Shown here: positions 1 through 5,147 of the stretch, one piece after another
Position numbering within the stretch: the first letter of the stretch is position 1
Layout: every line of letters starts with the position of its first letter
NCBI GenBank assembly: GCA_030152425.1
Contig: JASLJP010000171.1
Coordinates: forward strand, 1 to 5,147
Source: Aquirhabdus sp.
Lineage (GTDB): Bacteria > Pseudomonadota > Gammaproteobacteria > Pseudomonadales > Moraxellaceae
Direction of reading: 5' to 3'
DNA: 5,147 nucleotides
The notes under the pieces: model-generated
The model's database searches: none
What the model was told of the DNA's origin: nothing
The model's input: only the letters and a program-made list of their open reading frames with translations
Made by a program: the position numbers and the translations under genes

Positions 1-1
1 T

Positions 2-1720
2 ACCTCGCCCGCCGACCCACACAAAGTGCTGCGCTATGTCTTTGTCGCACCGGAGACCGGCTATGATCCGGTAGCGATCGACGATCTTTACTCCTCGCAT
101 GTGATCTATGCCATCTTTGAGTCGCTGTACACCTATGACTATCTGGCGCGGCCGGCGACGCTGGTACCGCGCACGGCCGAGGCGCTGCCCATCGTCACCG
201 ATGACGGCAAAACTTATACCATCCGCCTGAAAAAAGGCATCTATTTTACGCCTGATCCGGCCTTTGGCGGCAAGCCGCGCGAGCTGACCATGGCGGACTA
301 TGTCTATACCTTCCAGCGTCTGCTCGACCCCAAGATACACTCGCCGAATGGCTGGATGCTGGATGGCAAAGTCATCGGCATGGCCGAGGCGGTGGCGGAG
401 GCCAAGAAAACCGGCAAATTTAACTACGACCAAAAAATCGCCGGCTTTGAGCTGCTCGACCGCTATACCTTGCGCATACACCTGACCAAACCGGACTTTA
501 ACCTCGGCATGATTCTGGCGCATACGCCGTCGTCCGCCGTGGCGCGCGAGGTCATCGAAAAATACCAAGACAGTCGCGGGATCGCGATGGCGAATCCGGT
601 CGGTACGGGGCCGTATCAGCTCAACTCATGGGTGCCCGGCTCCAAGACCGTGCTGACGGCAAACCCTAACTTCCGCGGCTTTATCTGGGACTTTAAAGCG
701 GGCAGCGATCCCGAGGATGCCGCCATCGTGGCGCAGATGAAGGGCAAACGCATGCCGCAGATCGGCCGCATCGAGATCAGCGATATCGTCGAAGATCAGT
801 CGCGCTGGCTGGCGTTTCAACATGACGAAGTCGATGTCTTTCAGCTCGAAGGTCCGCTGGTGCCGCAGGCGCTGAACAATGGCCAACTCAAACCTGAGCT
901 GGCCAAGCGCGGCGTGCAGCTGTCACGCTCGATCGACCCCGAGCTGACCGACTACTACTGGAACATGCAGGATCCGGTGCTCGGCGGCCTGACCAAAGAC
1001 AAGATCGCCCTGCGCCGTGCCATCGCCATGGCGCATGACGTGGCGGAAGAGATCAAGGTGGTGTGGAACAACGACGCCATTGCGCTGGAGTATCCGATCC
1101 CACCGGGTGTGGTCGGTCATGATCCCAACTACAAGAACAGCATCCGCTTCGAACCTGCGGCGGCCAATCTGCTGCTGGATCGCTATGGCTATAAGAAGGG
1201 CAGTGACGGCTGGCGCACCCAGCCGAATGGTCAGCCGTTAGTGATCAAATATTCGGTGCGTGCAGGCTCCAATGCCCAAGCGCAAGCCGAGATGTGGAAA
1301 AAGACCTACGACCGTATCCATATCAAGATGGTGTCCGACGTACGGCCATTCCCCGACTTACTCAAGGCCGAAAAGCAGTGCCAGATTCAGACCCGCACCA
1401 ATCCGTGGTTTGCCGACTATCCCGATGGCGATAATTTTATGCAGCTGTTTTATAGCGGCAATATCCACAGCATGAACAATGGCTGTATCACCATTCCTGA
1501 GTTTGATGCACTGTACCTGCAGTCGCAGCAGATGCCCGCAGGGGCAGAGCGCGATGTGCTGTATCACAAGATGGCACGGATCTTGGAAATCTATACCCCG
1601 GTACGCCTCGGCTATGCGCGCTACCGTAATATGCTGGCGCAGCCTCGCGTCAAAGGCTTTAAAAAACATCCCGTGATCACGGCGGAGTGGATGTACATGG
1701 ATGTGGAGGCAAGAAAATAG
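2..1720 (+). CDS. Periplasmic substrate-binding protein of a peptide-type ABC importer (SBP_bac_5), 5' partial
   Basis: This protein captures the substrate (probably short peptides) in the periplasm and delivers it to the two permeases encoded downstream. The frame is open to the window edge, reading SPADPHKVLRYVF before the GTG at 26. That GTG is therefore internal, and the signal peptide lies upstream. Family landmarks visible are VLRYVFVAPETGYDP at the mature N-terminus, YTIRLKKGIYF (215-247), GTGPYQL (602-622) and LRRAIAMAHD (1010-1039). A C-terminal block contains ADYPDGDNFMQLFY. The 572 visible residues exceed DppA/OppA (about 510-540 with signal). The extra length seems to lie partly in a Lys/Ala-rich insertion around 350-450 and in 690-760. 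The only two cysteines are encoded at 1379-1381 and 1484-1486. The stop at 1718-1720 is followed two bases later by an ATG belonging to a broken permease start. Family assignment is firm; substrate is unknown. Confidence 0.93.
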   Translation, partial: TSPADPHKVLRYVFVAPETGYDPVAIDDLYSSHVIYAIFESLYTYDYLARPATLVPRTAEALPIVTDDGKTYTIRLKKGIYFTPDPAFGGKPRELTMADYVYTFQRLLDPKIHSPNGWMLDGKVIGMAEAVAEAKKTGKFNYDQKIAGFELLDRYTLRIHLTKPDFNLGMILAHTPSSAVAREVIEKYQDSRGIAMANPVGTGPYQLNSWVPGSKTVLTANPNFRGFIWDFKAGSDPEDAAIVAQMKGKRMPQIGRIEISDIVEDQSRWLAFQHDEVDVFQLEGPLVPQALNNGQLKPELAKRGVQLSRSIDPELTDYYWNMQDPVLGGLTKDKIALRRAIAMAHDVAEEIKVVWNNDAIALEYPIPPGVVGHDPNYKNSIRFEPAAANLLLDRYGYKKGSDGWRTQPNGQPLVIKYSVRAGSNAQAQAEMWKKTYDRIHIKMVSDVRPFPDLLKAEKQCQIQTRTNPWFADYPDGDNFMQLFYSGNIHSMNNGCITIPEFDALYLQSQQMPAGAERDVLYHKMARILEIYTPVRLGYARYRNMLAQPRVKGFKKHPVITAEWMYMDVEARK

Positions 1721-1751
1721 CATGACGGTCTATATCCTGCGGCGTATGTGG
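1699..1751 (+). repeat. Imperfect direct repeat, copy 1 (binding-protein 3' end plus permease 5' end)
   Basis: This 53-base unit matches 1788-1840 without gaps at an offset of 89 bases, with 7 mismatches counted by hand (46/53). It contains the last codons of the binding-protein gene (DVEARK, stop), a GGAGG, and an ATG followed by ten permease-like codons. Upstream, similarity continues weakly: ggcggag-tggatg at 1682-1694 resembles ggcagagcgtggatg at 1756-1770. The offset of 89 is not a multiple of three, so each copy keeps its own gene-to-gene phase but the two copies lie in different frames. Confidence 0.9.
1705..1709 (+). promoter_or_regulatory. Shine-Dalgarno GGAGG before the broken permease start at 1722
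   Basis: The GGAGG lies inside the last codons of the binding-protein gene (GTG GAG GCA, encoding V-E-A) and ends 12 bases before the ATG at 1722. The second repeat copy has the same motif at the same spacing before the real permease start. Translation may therefore still begin at 1722. The spacing is longer than the usual 5-9 bases. Confidence 0.5.
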
Positions 1752-1755
1752 AAGT

Positions 1756-1809
1756 GGCAGAGCGTGGATGACTATCTATATAAATGGGGATGTGGAGGCA
1801 AAGAAATAG
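1756..1809 (+). pseudogene. Remnant of a second binding-protein 3' end
   Basis: Read in the phase that ends at TAG 1807-1809, this stretch encodes GRAWMTIYINGDVEAKK. The intact binding protein ends TAEWMYMDVEARK. The shared parts are W-M and the terminal DVEA(R/K)K plus stop, with four extra residues between them. The R/K difference is AGA versus AAG, conservative despite two base changes. No start codon with a ribosome site precedes it. A 13-codon reading from ATG 1768 begins MTIYI, which itself resembles the permease start, so a third nested fragment is possible. I read this as the tail of a lost paralogous or foreign binding-protein gene. The last seven codons are secure, the upstream part less so. 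Confidence 0.6.
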
Positions 1810-1840
1810 CATGACCGCCTATATACTGCGCCGTTTGTGG
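1788..1840 (+). repeat. Imperfect direct repeat, copy 2 (leads into the intact permease)
   Basis: This is the partner of 1699-1751. It contains the remnant binding-protein end DVEAKK plus stop, then GGAGG, then the true permease start MTAYILRRLW. The spacing from GGAGG to ATG and from stop codon to ATG is the same in both copies. Confidence 0.9.
1794..1798 (+). promoter_or_regulatory. Shine-Dalgarno GGAGG that sets the permease start at 1811
   Basis: GGAGG ends 12 bases before ATG 1811. An upstream in-frame ATG at 1784 would add nine residues (MGMWRQRNS). It has only AT-rich sequence (ctatctatataa) before it, and its extra residues come from reading the repeat out of phase. The site and the family-typical start MTAYILRRLWQMIPT both favour 1811. 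Confidence 0.75.
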
Positions 1841-2749
1841 CAAATGATCCCGACCATGCTTGGCGTGATCCTGTTGGTGTTCTTTTTGTTTAACTGGGTG
1901 GGCGGCGATCCGGCCTATATCCTCGCCGGCAAGATGCCCAACCCCGAGATGATCGCCAATATTCGCGTCCAGCTCGGCATCGACCAGCCGTACTATGTGC
2001 AGCTATGGATCTTCATCAAACAGATCCTGACCTTTGACTTTGGCGCCAGTTGGAGCACGGGCGAGAGTGTCTCGCAGGTGATCCTGACCCGCCTCGGGCC
2101 GTCACTGACCATCCTGATCCCACTGACCATCCTGCAAACCCTGATCGCGATTGCGTTGGCGTTGGCACTGGCCTTTGTGCGTGGCTCGATCACCGACCGT
2201 GCGGTGATGATCGCCTGTACCATCGGCATGTCGGTCAGTATTCTGGTCTATATCATCGTCTTTCAATACTGGCTGGCGTACAAGCTCGACCTCTTTCCGG
2301 TACAGGGCTGGGGCGATGATCTGTGGACCAATCTTGTCCATTATTCCGCCTTACCGATCCTCATCATGCTGGTGGTCAGTATCGCGCCGGGTTTACGCCT
2401 CTATCGCACCTTTGTCCTCGACGAAGTCGGGCAGGACTATGTGCGCACCGCGCGTGCCAAAGGCGTGGGCGAGCCGCGTATCCTGTGGGTGCATGTGCTG
2501 CGCAATGCCTCGATCCCGATCATTACCGACGTGATGGCCAGCCTACCGGCGCTACTCATTGGCGCGTTTTTGATCGAGCGGTTCTTTGGCATCCCCGGCA
2601 TCGGCCGTGAGGTGATTTTGGCGGTGGAGCGCAGCGACTTTCCGGTGATCAAGGCCATCACCGTCTATGTTGCCGCCGCAACCATGATCTTTAACCTGCT
2701 CGCCGACCTGATGTACCAAGCGGTCGATCCGCGCGTACAGCTCAAATAA
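1811..2749 (+). CDS. DppB/OppB-type ABC transporter permease
   Basis: This is the first of two inner-membrane subunits that together form the translocation channel. At 312 residues it has the usual DppB length. The N-terminus MTAYILRRLWQMIPTMLGV is typical, with the first membrane segment at about residues 12-30. The family's periplasmic stretch follows (GDPAYIL, LGIDQPYYVQ, DFGASW). Further membrane segments are near 98-123, 132-157, 175-195, 236-255 and 281-303, giving six. The cytoplasmic EAA loop that docks with the ATPase is seen at about 209-236 (DYVRTARAKGVGE, then HVLRNASIPI). FFGIPGIGRE at 258-267 and the ending DPRVQLK are also characteristic. Its start overlaps the stop of the 30-codon remnant frame, and ten bases separate it from the next permease. 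The start at 1811 is preferred over 1784 on ribosome-site and homology grounds. Confidence 0.95.
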   Translation: MTAYILRRLWQMIPTMLGVILLVFFLFNWVGGDPAYILAGKMPNPEMIANIRVQLGIDQPYYVQLWIFIKQILTFDFGASWSTGESVSQVILTRLGPSLTILIPLTILQTLIAIALALALAFVRGSITDRAVMIACTIGMSVSILVYIIVFQYWLAYKLDLFPVQGWGDDLWTNLVHYSALPILIMLVVSIAPGLRLYRTFVLDEVGQDYVRTARAKGVGEPRILWVHVLRNASIPIITDVMASLPALLIGAFLIERFFGIPGIGREVILAVERSDFPVIKAITVYVAAATMIFNLLADLMYQAVDPRVQLK

Positions 2750-2754
2750 GGGGG
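2748..2754 (+). promoter_or_regulatory. Shine-Dalgarno AAGGGGG for the second permease
   Basis: The purine run overlaps the stop codon of the first permease gene and ends five bases before ATG 2760. This supports both that start and close translational linkage of the two permeases. Confidence 0.7.
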
Positions 2755-2759
2755 ACACT

Positions 2760-3905
2760 ATGACTGATACGCTCGCCATCTCCCCCAGCCCAGCAAAGCC
2801 GCCCAGCCCAGCCAAAGCCGTCCATCATGTGCCCTCCGCAGGTCTTTGGCGGTTGGCATGGCGCAGGCTGCGCGCCGACCGCGTAGCGATGGTGTCGCTG
2901 GCCATCGTGGTGGCTTATCTCCTCATGCTGGTGCTGTCGTTTAGCGGCCTGATCGCCAAAGGCTGGAACGACGAAGTCGGCGTCAAGTTTGCCCCGCCGA
3001 CCTTTATGGGGGCCGATACGACACCGGAAATCGCCGAAATCCCTGAACCACCGCTACCGGAAAATCCGGTCGACCCGCTCGGCAGTATCCTGCGTGAGCT
3101 GCGCGCCGCACCGACTGTGGCTCAGCCGATCAACGACTATGGCTACAAAGACCCGTTAGAAAGTGATATGGCAGCCATCCACGCCCAACTGGCCAAAGAA
3201 GGCATCGTCGATGAGGGCGCACGCAAGCTGACCTTGCCGTTTGGCGGGGATAAATGGGGTCATGATATCCTGCAAAAAACCATCAAAGGCTCGGAAACCT
3301 CGATCATCGTCGGGCTGGTCGGTGCATTTGTGGCGGTGCTATTGGGCACGATCTTAGGTGCAGTGTCGGGTTACTTTGGTGGCAGAGTCGATGATGCGCT
3401 GAACTGGTTTTATAATATCTTTACCTCGATTCCCTATCTGCTGCTGATCCTCGCCATCGCGGCGGTGCTGCAGCAAAAAGGCATCATAGCCATCATCCTG
3501 ATCTTGGGACTCACCGGCTGGACGGGCACCTACCGCCTGATCCGCGCCGAGTATATGAAACACAAAGCGCGCGAGTATGTGCTGGCGGCAGATGCCATCG
3601 GCGCCAGTCATATGAGCAAGATGTTCCGCCATATCTTCCCCAATGTCAGCCATGTGTCGCTGGTACAGATGTCGCTGATGGTGGTGGGTTTTATCAAAGC
3701 CGAGGTGATCCTCAGCTACTTGGGCTTTGGCGTGCCGGTCGGCGTGGTGTCGTGGGGCAGTATGCTTAACGAAGCACAAAACGAATTGATCTTGGGCAAA
3801 TGGTGGCAGCTCACGGCTGCGACTGTGGCGATGGCGATCTTGGTCACCGCGTTCTCCTTGTTTACCGATGCCCTGCGCGATGCGCTCGATCCAAAATTGA
3901 AGTAG
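2760..3905 (+). CDS. DppC/OppC-type ABC transporter permease with enlarged periplasmic segment
   Basis: This is the second channel subunit, pairing with the permease encoded just upstream. At 381 residues it is longer than typical DppC (about 300). A Pro/Ala/Ser-rich cytoplasmic N-terminus (residues 8-26) precedes the family motif GLWRLAWRRLRADRVAMVSL and the first membrane segment (about 42-65). About 95 residues then separate this from FGGDKWGHDIL (161-171), the counterpart of the usual GTDxxGRDxL. The extra part is rich in Pro and Glu (APPTFMGADTTPEIAEIPEP) and includes YGYKDP and a predicted helix (MAAIHAQLAKEG). The remaining membrane segments begin with one at about 181-204. The EAA loop is at about 272-296 (EYVLAADAIGASHMSKMFRHIFPN). 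SYLGFGVP and the ending DALDPKLK are typical. E. coli YejE, from memory, also has an enlarged first periplasmic loop, so this may be a subfamily trait. The stop is eight bases before the ATPase start. Confidence 0.94.
   Translation: MTDTLAISPSPAKPPSPAKAVHHVPSAGLWRLAWRRLRADRVAMVSLAIVVAYLLMLVLSFSGLIAKGWNDEVGVKFAPPTFMGADTTPEIAEIPEPPLPENPVDPLGSILRELRAAPTVAQPINDYGYKDPLESDMAAIHAQLAKEGIVDEGARKLTLPFGGDKWGHDILQKTIKGSETSIIVGLVGAFVAVLLGTILGAVSGYFGGRVDDALNWFYNIFTSIPYLLLILAIAAVLQQKGIIAIILILGLTGWTGTYRLIRAEYMKHKAREYVLAADAIGASHMSKMFRHIFPNVSHVSLVQMSLMVVGFIKAEVILSYLGFGVPVGVVSWGSMLNEAQNELILGKWWQLTAATVAMAILVTAFSLFTDALRDALDPKLK
2784..2819 (+). repeat. Short in-frame tandem repeat encoding PSPAKP/PSPAKA
   Basis: Two adjacent 18-base units in the permease N-terminus are identical over their first 11 bases and differ at four positions overall. 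They encode PSPAKP and PSPAKA in the cytoplasmic tail before the first membrane segment. This looks like a small tandem duplication in an unstructured region and probably has little functional weight. Confidence 0.6.
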
Positions 3906-3907
3906 GA
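3904..3907 (+). promoter_or_regulatory. Shine-Dalgarno AGGA for the ATPase gene
   Basis: AGGA overlaps the TAG stop of the second permease and ends six bases before ATG 3914. It supports that start for a gene that otherwise has several possible in-frame starts. Confidence 0.6.
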
Positions 3908-3913
3908 AGCCGT

Positions 3914-5147
3914 ATGAGTGCATTAAACAACGACACTGCAAGCGCGACCGGCGCACCGCTGCTCAAGGTCAGTGACCTGCGCGTCAGCTTTCGCGGCGAG
4001 GGCAAGACCTGGACAGAAGCGGTCAAAGGCGTCTCGTTTGAGATCCCGTATAACACCACGGTGGCGCTGGTCGGCGAGTCGGGCAGTGGTAAATCCGTCA
4101 CATCGCTGGCCATCATGGGCTTGCTGCCGAGTGATAGCGCACGCATCGAGCCTGCCAGCCGTATCGAGTTTGCCGGACGCGATGTGATGCAGATGACAGC
4201 CGATGCGCGTCGCGGCCTGTGCGGCAAAGACATCGCCATGATCTTTCAGGAGCCGATGTCGTCGCTTAATCCGGTGCTGACCGTCGGCTACCAGATCGGC
4301 GAAGTGCTGCGCCTGCATATGGGCATGTCCAAAAAACAAGCCCGCGCGCGTGCCATCGCACTGCTCGAAGAAGTCGGCATCCCATCGCCAACCAGCAATA
4401 TCGACGCCTATCCGTTTCAGCTCTCTGGCGGCCAGCAGCAGCGCGTGATGATCGCCATGGCCATCGCTTGCGAGCCAAAGCTGCTGATTGCTGATGAGCC
4501 GACCACCGCCCTCGATGTGACCATCCAAAAACAGATCATCGACCTGATCGAAGCGCTACGCGTCAAGCATCAGATGTCGGTGTTGTTTATCAGTCATGAC
4601 TTGGCGCTGGTCGGTGAGATCGCTGATCAGATTTTGGTGATGCGCAGCGGCATCATCCGCGAGAGCGGCGAAGCCGACCAAATCCTCAACAGTCCAAAGG
4701 ATGCCTATACCAAAGCGCTGCTGCGCTGCCGTCCCACGCTCGACAGCCGACCATGGCGTCTGCCGGTGATCAGCGACTTCATCAACGATGCCTGCGAGGA
4801 AGCGCTGGATCAAAGCGCCGCGCATTTAGCCTTGGCCGACAAACAGCGCCCACGTGGCCTTAGCGGTGATGAGCCGATCATTCTCGATGTGCAGGGACTG
4901 AGCAAAAGCTTCTATAGCCGTGAAGGCTTCTTTGGCAAAAAAGAGTTTAAAGCGGTCAGCGACGTGTCGTTTAAGCTGGCCAAGGGTAAGACGCTGGGTG
5001 TGGTCGGCGAGTCGGGCAGTGGCAAGACCACCGTCGGCCTGACCCTGATGCGTTTGCACCAAGCGACAAATGGCTCCGCACTGTTTGAAAGGCAAGATAT
5101 CCTTGCCATGAGCAATAAATCGTTTAAGGACTATAAACGTCGTATCC
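3914..5147 (+). CDS. Fused double ABC ATPase of the peptide importer (DppD-DppF type), 3' partial
   Basis: This cytoplasmic ATPase powers the importer; both ABC domains that OppD and OppF supply as separate proteins are here in one chain. The frame is open from ATG 3914 to the window end: 411 codons without a stop. The first domain is complete: Walker A GESGSGKS at residues 54-61, Q-loop Q112 in IFQEPMSSLNP, signature LSGGQQQR 170-177, Walker B LLIADEP 190-196, D-loop ALD 199-201, and switch His228 in ISHD. The oligopeptide-family C-terminal extension follows (DAYTKALLRCRPTLDSRPWRLP). A linker of roughly 50 residues, partly Ala-rich, leads to the second domain from about residue 322 (IILDVQGLSKSF), with Walker A GESGSGKTT at 365-373. 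The second domain's Q-loop, signature and Walker B lie beyond the window. Fusions of this kind occur in E. coli YejF. All key residues of the first site look intact, so it should hydrolyse ATP. Confidence 0.95.
   Translation, partial: MSALNNDTASATGAPLLKVSDLRVSFRGEGKTWTEAVKGVSFEIPYNTTVALVGESGSGKSVTSLAIMGLLPSDSARIEPASRIEFAGRDVMQMTADARRGLCGKDIAMIFQEPMSSLNPVLTVGYQIGEVLRLHMGMSKKQARARAIALLEEVGIPSPTSNIDAYPFQLSGGQQQRVMIAMAIACEPKLLIADEPTTALDVTIQKQIIDLIEALRVKHQMSVLFISHDLALVGEIADQILVMRSGIIRESGEADQILNSPKDAYTKALLRCRPTLDSRPWRLPVISDFINDACEEALDQSAAHLALADKQRPRGLSGDEPIILDVQGLSKSFYSREGFFGKKEFKAVSDVSFKLAKGKTLGVVGESGSGKTTVGLTLMRLHQATNGSALFERQDILAMSNKSFKDYKRRI

Larger units (their letters stand above)
1722..1814 (+). 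pseudogene. Remnant of a second permease 5' end, leaving a 30-codon open frame
   Basis: The ATG at 1722 starts MTVYILRRMW, which matches MTAYILRRLW at the start of the intact permease (1811). After about ten codons the likeness ends: the frame continues as KWQSVDDYLYKW and further residues unlike the permease, and stops at TGA 1812-1814. Over the ten matching codons there are five base differences: three synonymous (ACG/ACC, ATC/ATA, CGG/CGC) and two conservative (V/A, M/L). That pattern suggests the copy diverged while still coding. The stop overlaps the permease start as ATGA (1811-1814), the classic arrangement for translational coupling. The piece has no membrane segment and is unlikely to work in transport. 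It may be inert, or it may serve as a leader that feeds ribosomes to the permease start. Confidence 0.72.

Noticed and set aside
26..28. GTG as the start of the binding-protein gene
   Set aside because: The frame is open to the window edge and already encodes mature-protein sequence (SPADPHK) before it. No signal peptide follows the GTG and no ribosome site precedes it.
1721..1810. Insertion sequence or attachment site as the cause of the 89-base duplication
   Set aside because: There are no terminal inverted repeats, no transposase fragment, and no flanking target duplication apart from the homologous gene ends themselves.
1358..1812. Overlapping minus-strand frames that end with similar MLF-CLHI starts (1358-1723 and 1621-1812)
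   Set aside because: Their similar beginnings are just the reverse complement of the duplicated junction, so they give no independent evidence of a gene.
2750..2759. Terminator or stem-loop between the operon genes
   Set aside because: The gaps at 2750-2759 and 3906-3913 are too short, and I found no convincing inverted repeat there or in the scar at 1721-1810.
3354..3956. 200-codon open frame on the minus strand
   Set aside because: It lies antisense to the second permease. Its composition (many His, Gln, Asp, Arg) is typical of the reverse of hydrophobic codons in a GC-rich gene. No recognisable domain or ribosome site was seen.
3923..4528. 201-codon open frame on the minus strand
   Set aside because: It is antisense to the highly conserved first ABC domain. 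Its length is explained by GC-rich codon use on the plus strand and the product matches no family I recognise.
1..5147. High number of GATC sites (about 60 by hand count, against roughly 20 expected by chance)
   Set aside because: Most arise where a codon ending in G precedes the preferred Ile codon ATC, or where Asp GAT precedes a C. They are spread through all genes without clustering, so protein and codon bias explain them.

Overview
The window holds most of one operon on the plus strand. It encodes a peptide/opine/nickel (PepT) family ABC importer, and every gene reads in the same direction with gaps of 10 bases or fewer between functional genes, except at one junction. Base composition is moderately GC-rich (about mid to upper 50s percent by eye). 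Shine-Dalgarno sites are classical and the encoded proteins look proteobacterial. A beta- or gammaproteobacterium is the best guess; the sequence does not allow a genus call.

Layout. Positions 2-1720 encode a large periplasmic substrate-binding protein (SBP_bac_5 type), whose signal peptide and start lie upstream of the window. Positions 1811-2749 encode a DppB/OppB-type permease. Positions 2760-3905 encode a DppC/OppC-type permease with an enlarged periplasmic segment. From 3914 to the window end runs a double ATPase: one complete ABC domain, a linker, and the start of a second ABC domain with its Walker A motif, all in one reading frame. The order (binding protein, permease, permease, fused ATPase) is the same as in the E. 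coli yejABEF operon, but the binding protein does not look like YejA. The substrate cannot be read from the sequence; short peptides are the default assumption.

The unusual spot is the junction between the binding-protein gene and the first permease gene, at about 1699-1840. The end of the binding-protein gene plus the start of the permease gene occurs twice, 89 bases apart, at about 87% identity. The first copy carries a permease start (MTVYILRRMW) that breaks down after about ten codons. The second leads into the intact permease (MTAYILRRLW). Between them lies the remnant of a second binding-protein 3' end (DVEAKK, stop). The differences between the copies are synonymous or conservative. 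This suggests two once-functional, diverged gene copies that collapsed by deletion or recombination. The remnant leaves a 30-codon open frame whose stop overlaps the permease start (ATGA), so it may now act as a translational coupling element.

No RNA gene, CRISPR array, insertion sequence, origin or terminator was seen. Apart from the junction scar the window is an ordinary transporter operon, and I saw no evidence of a wholly new system.
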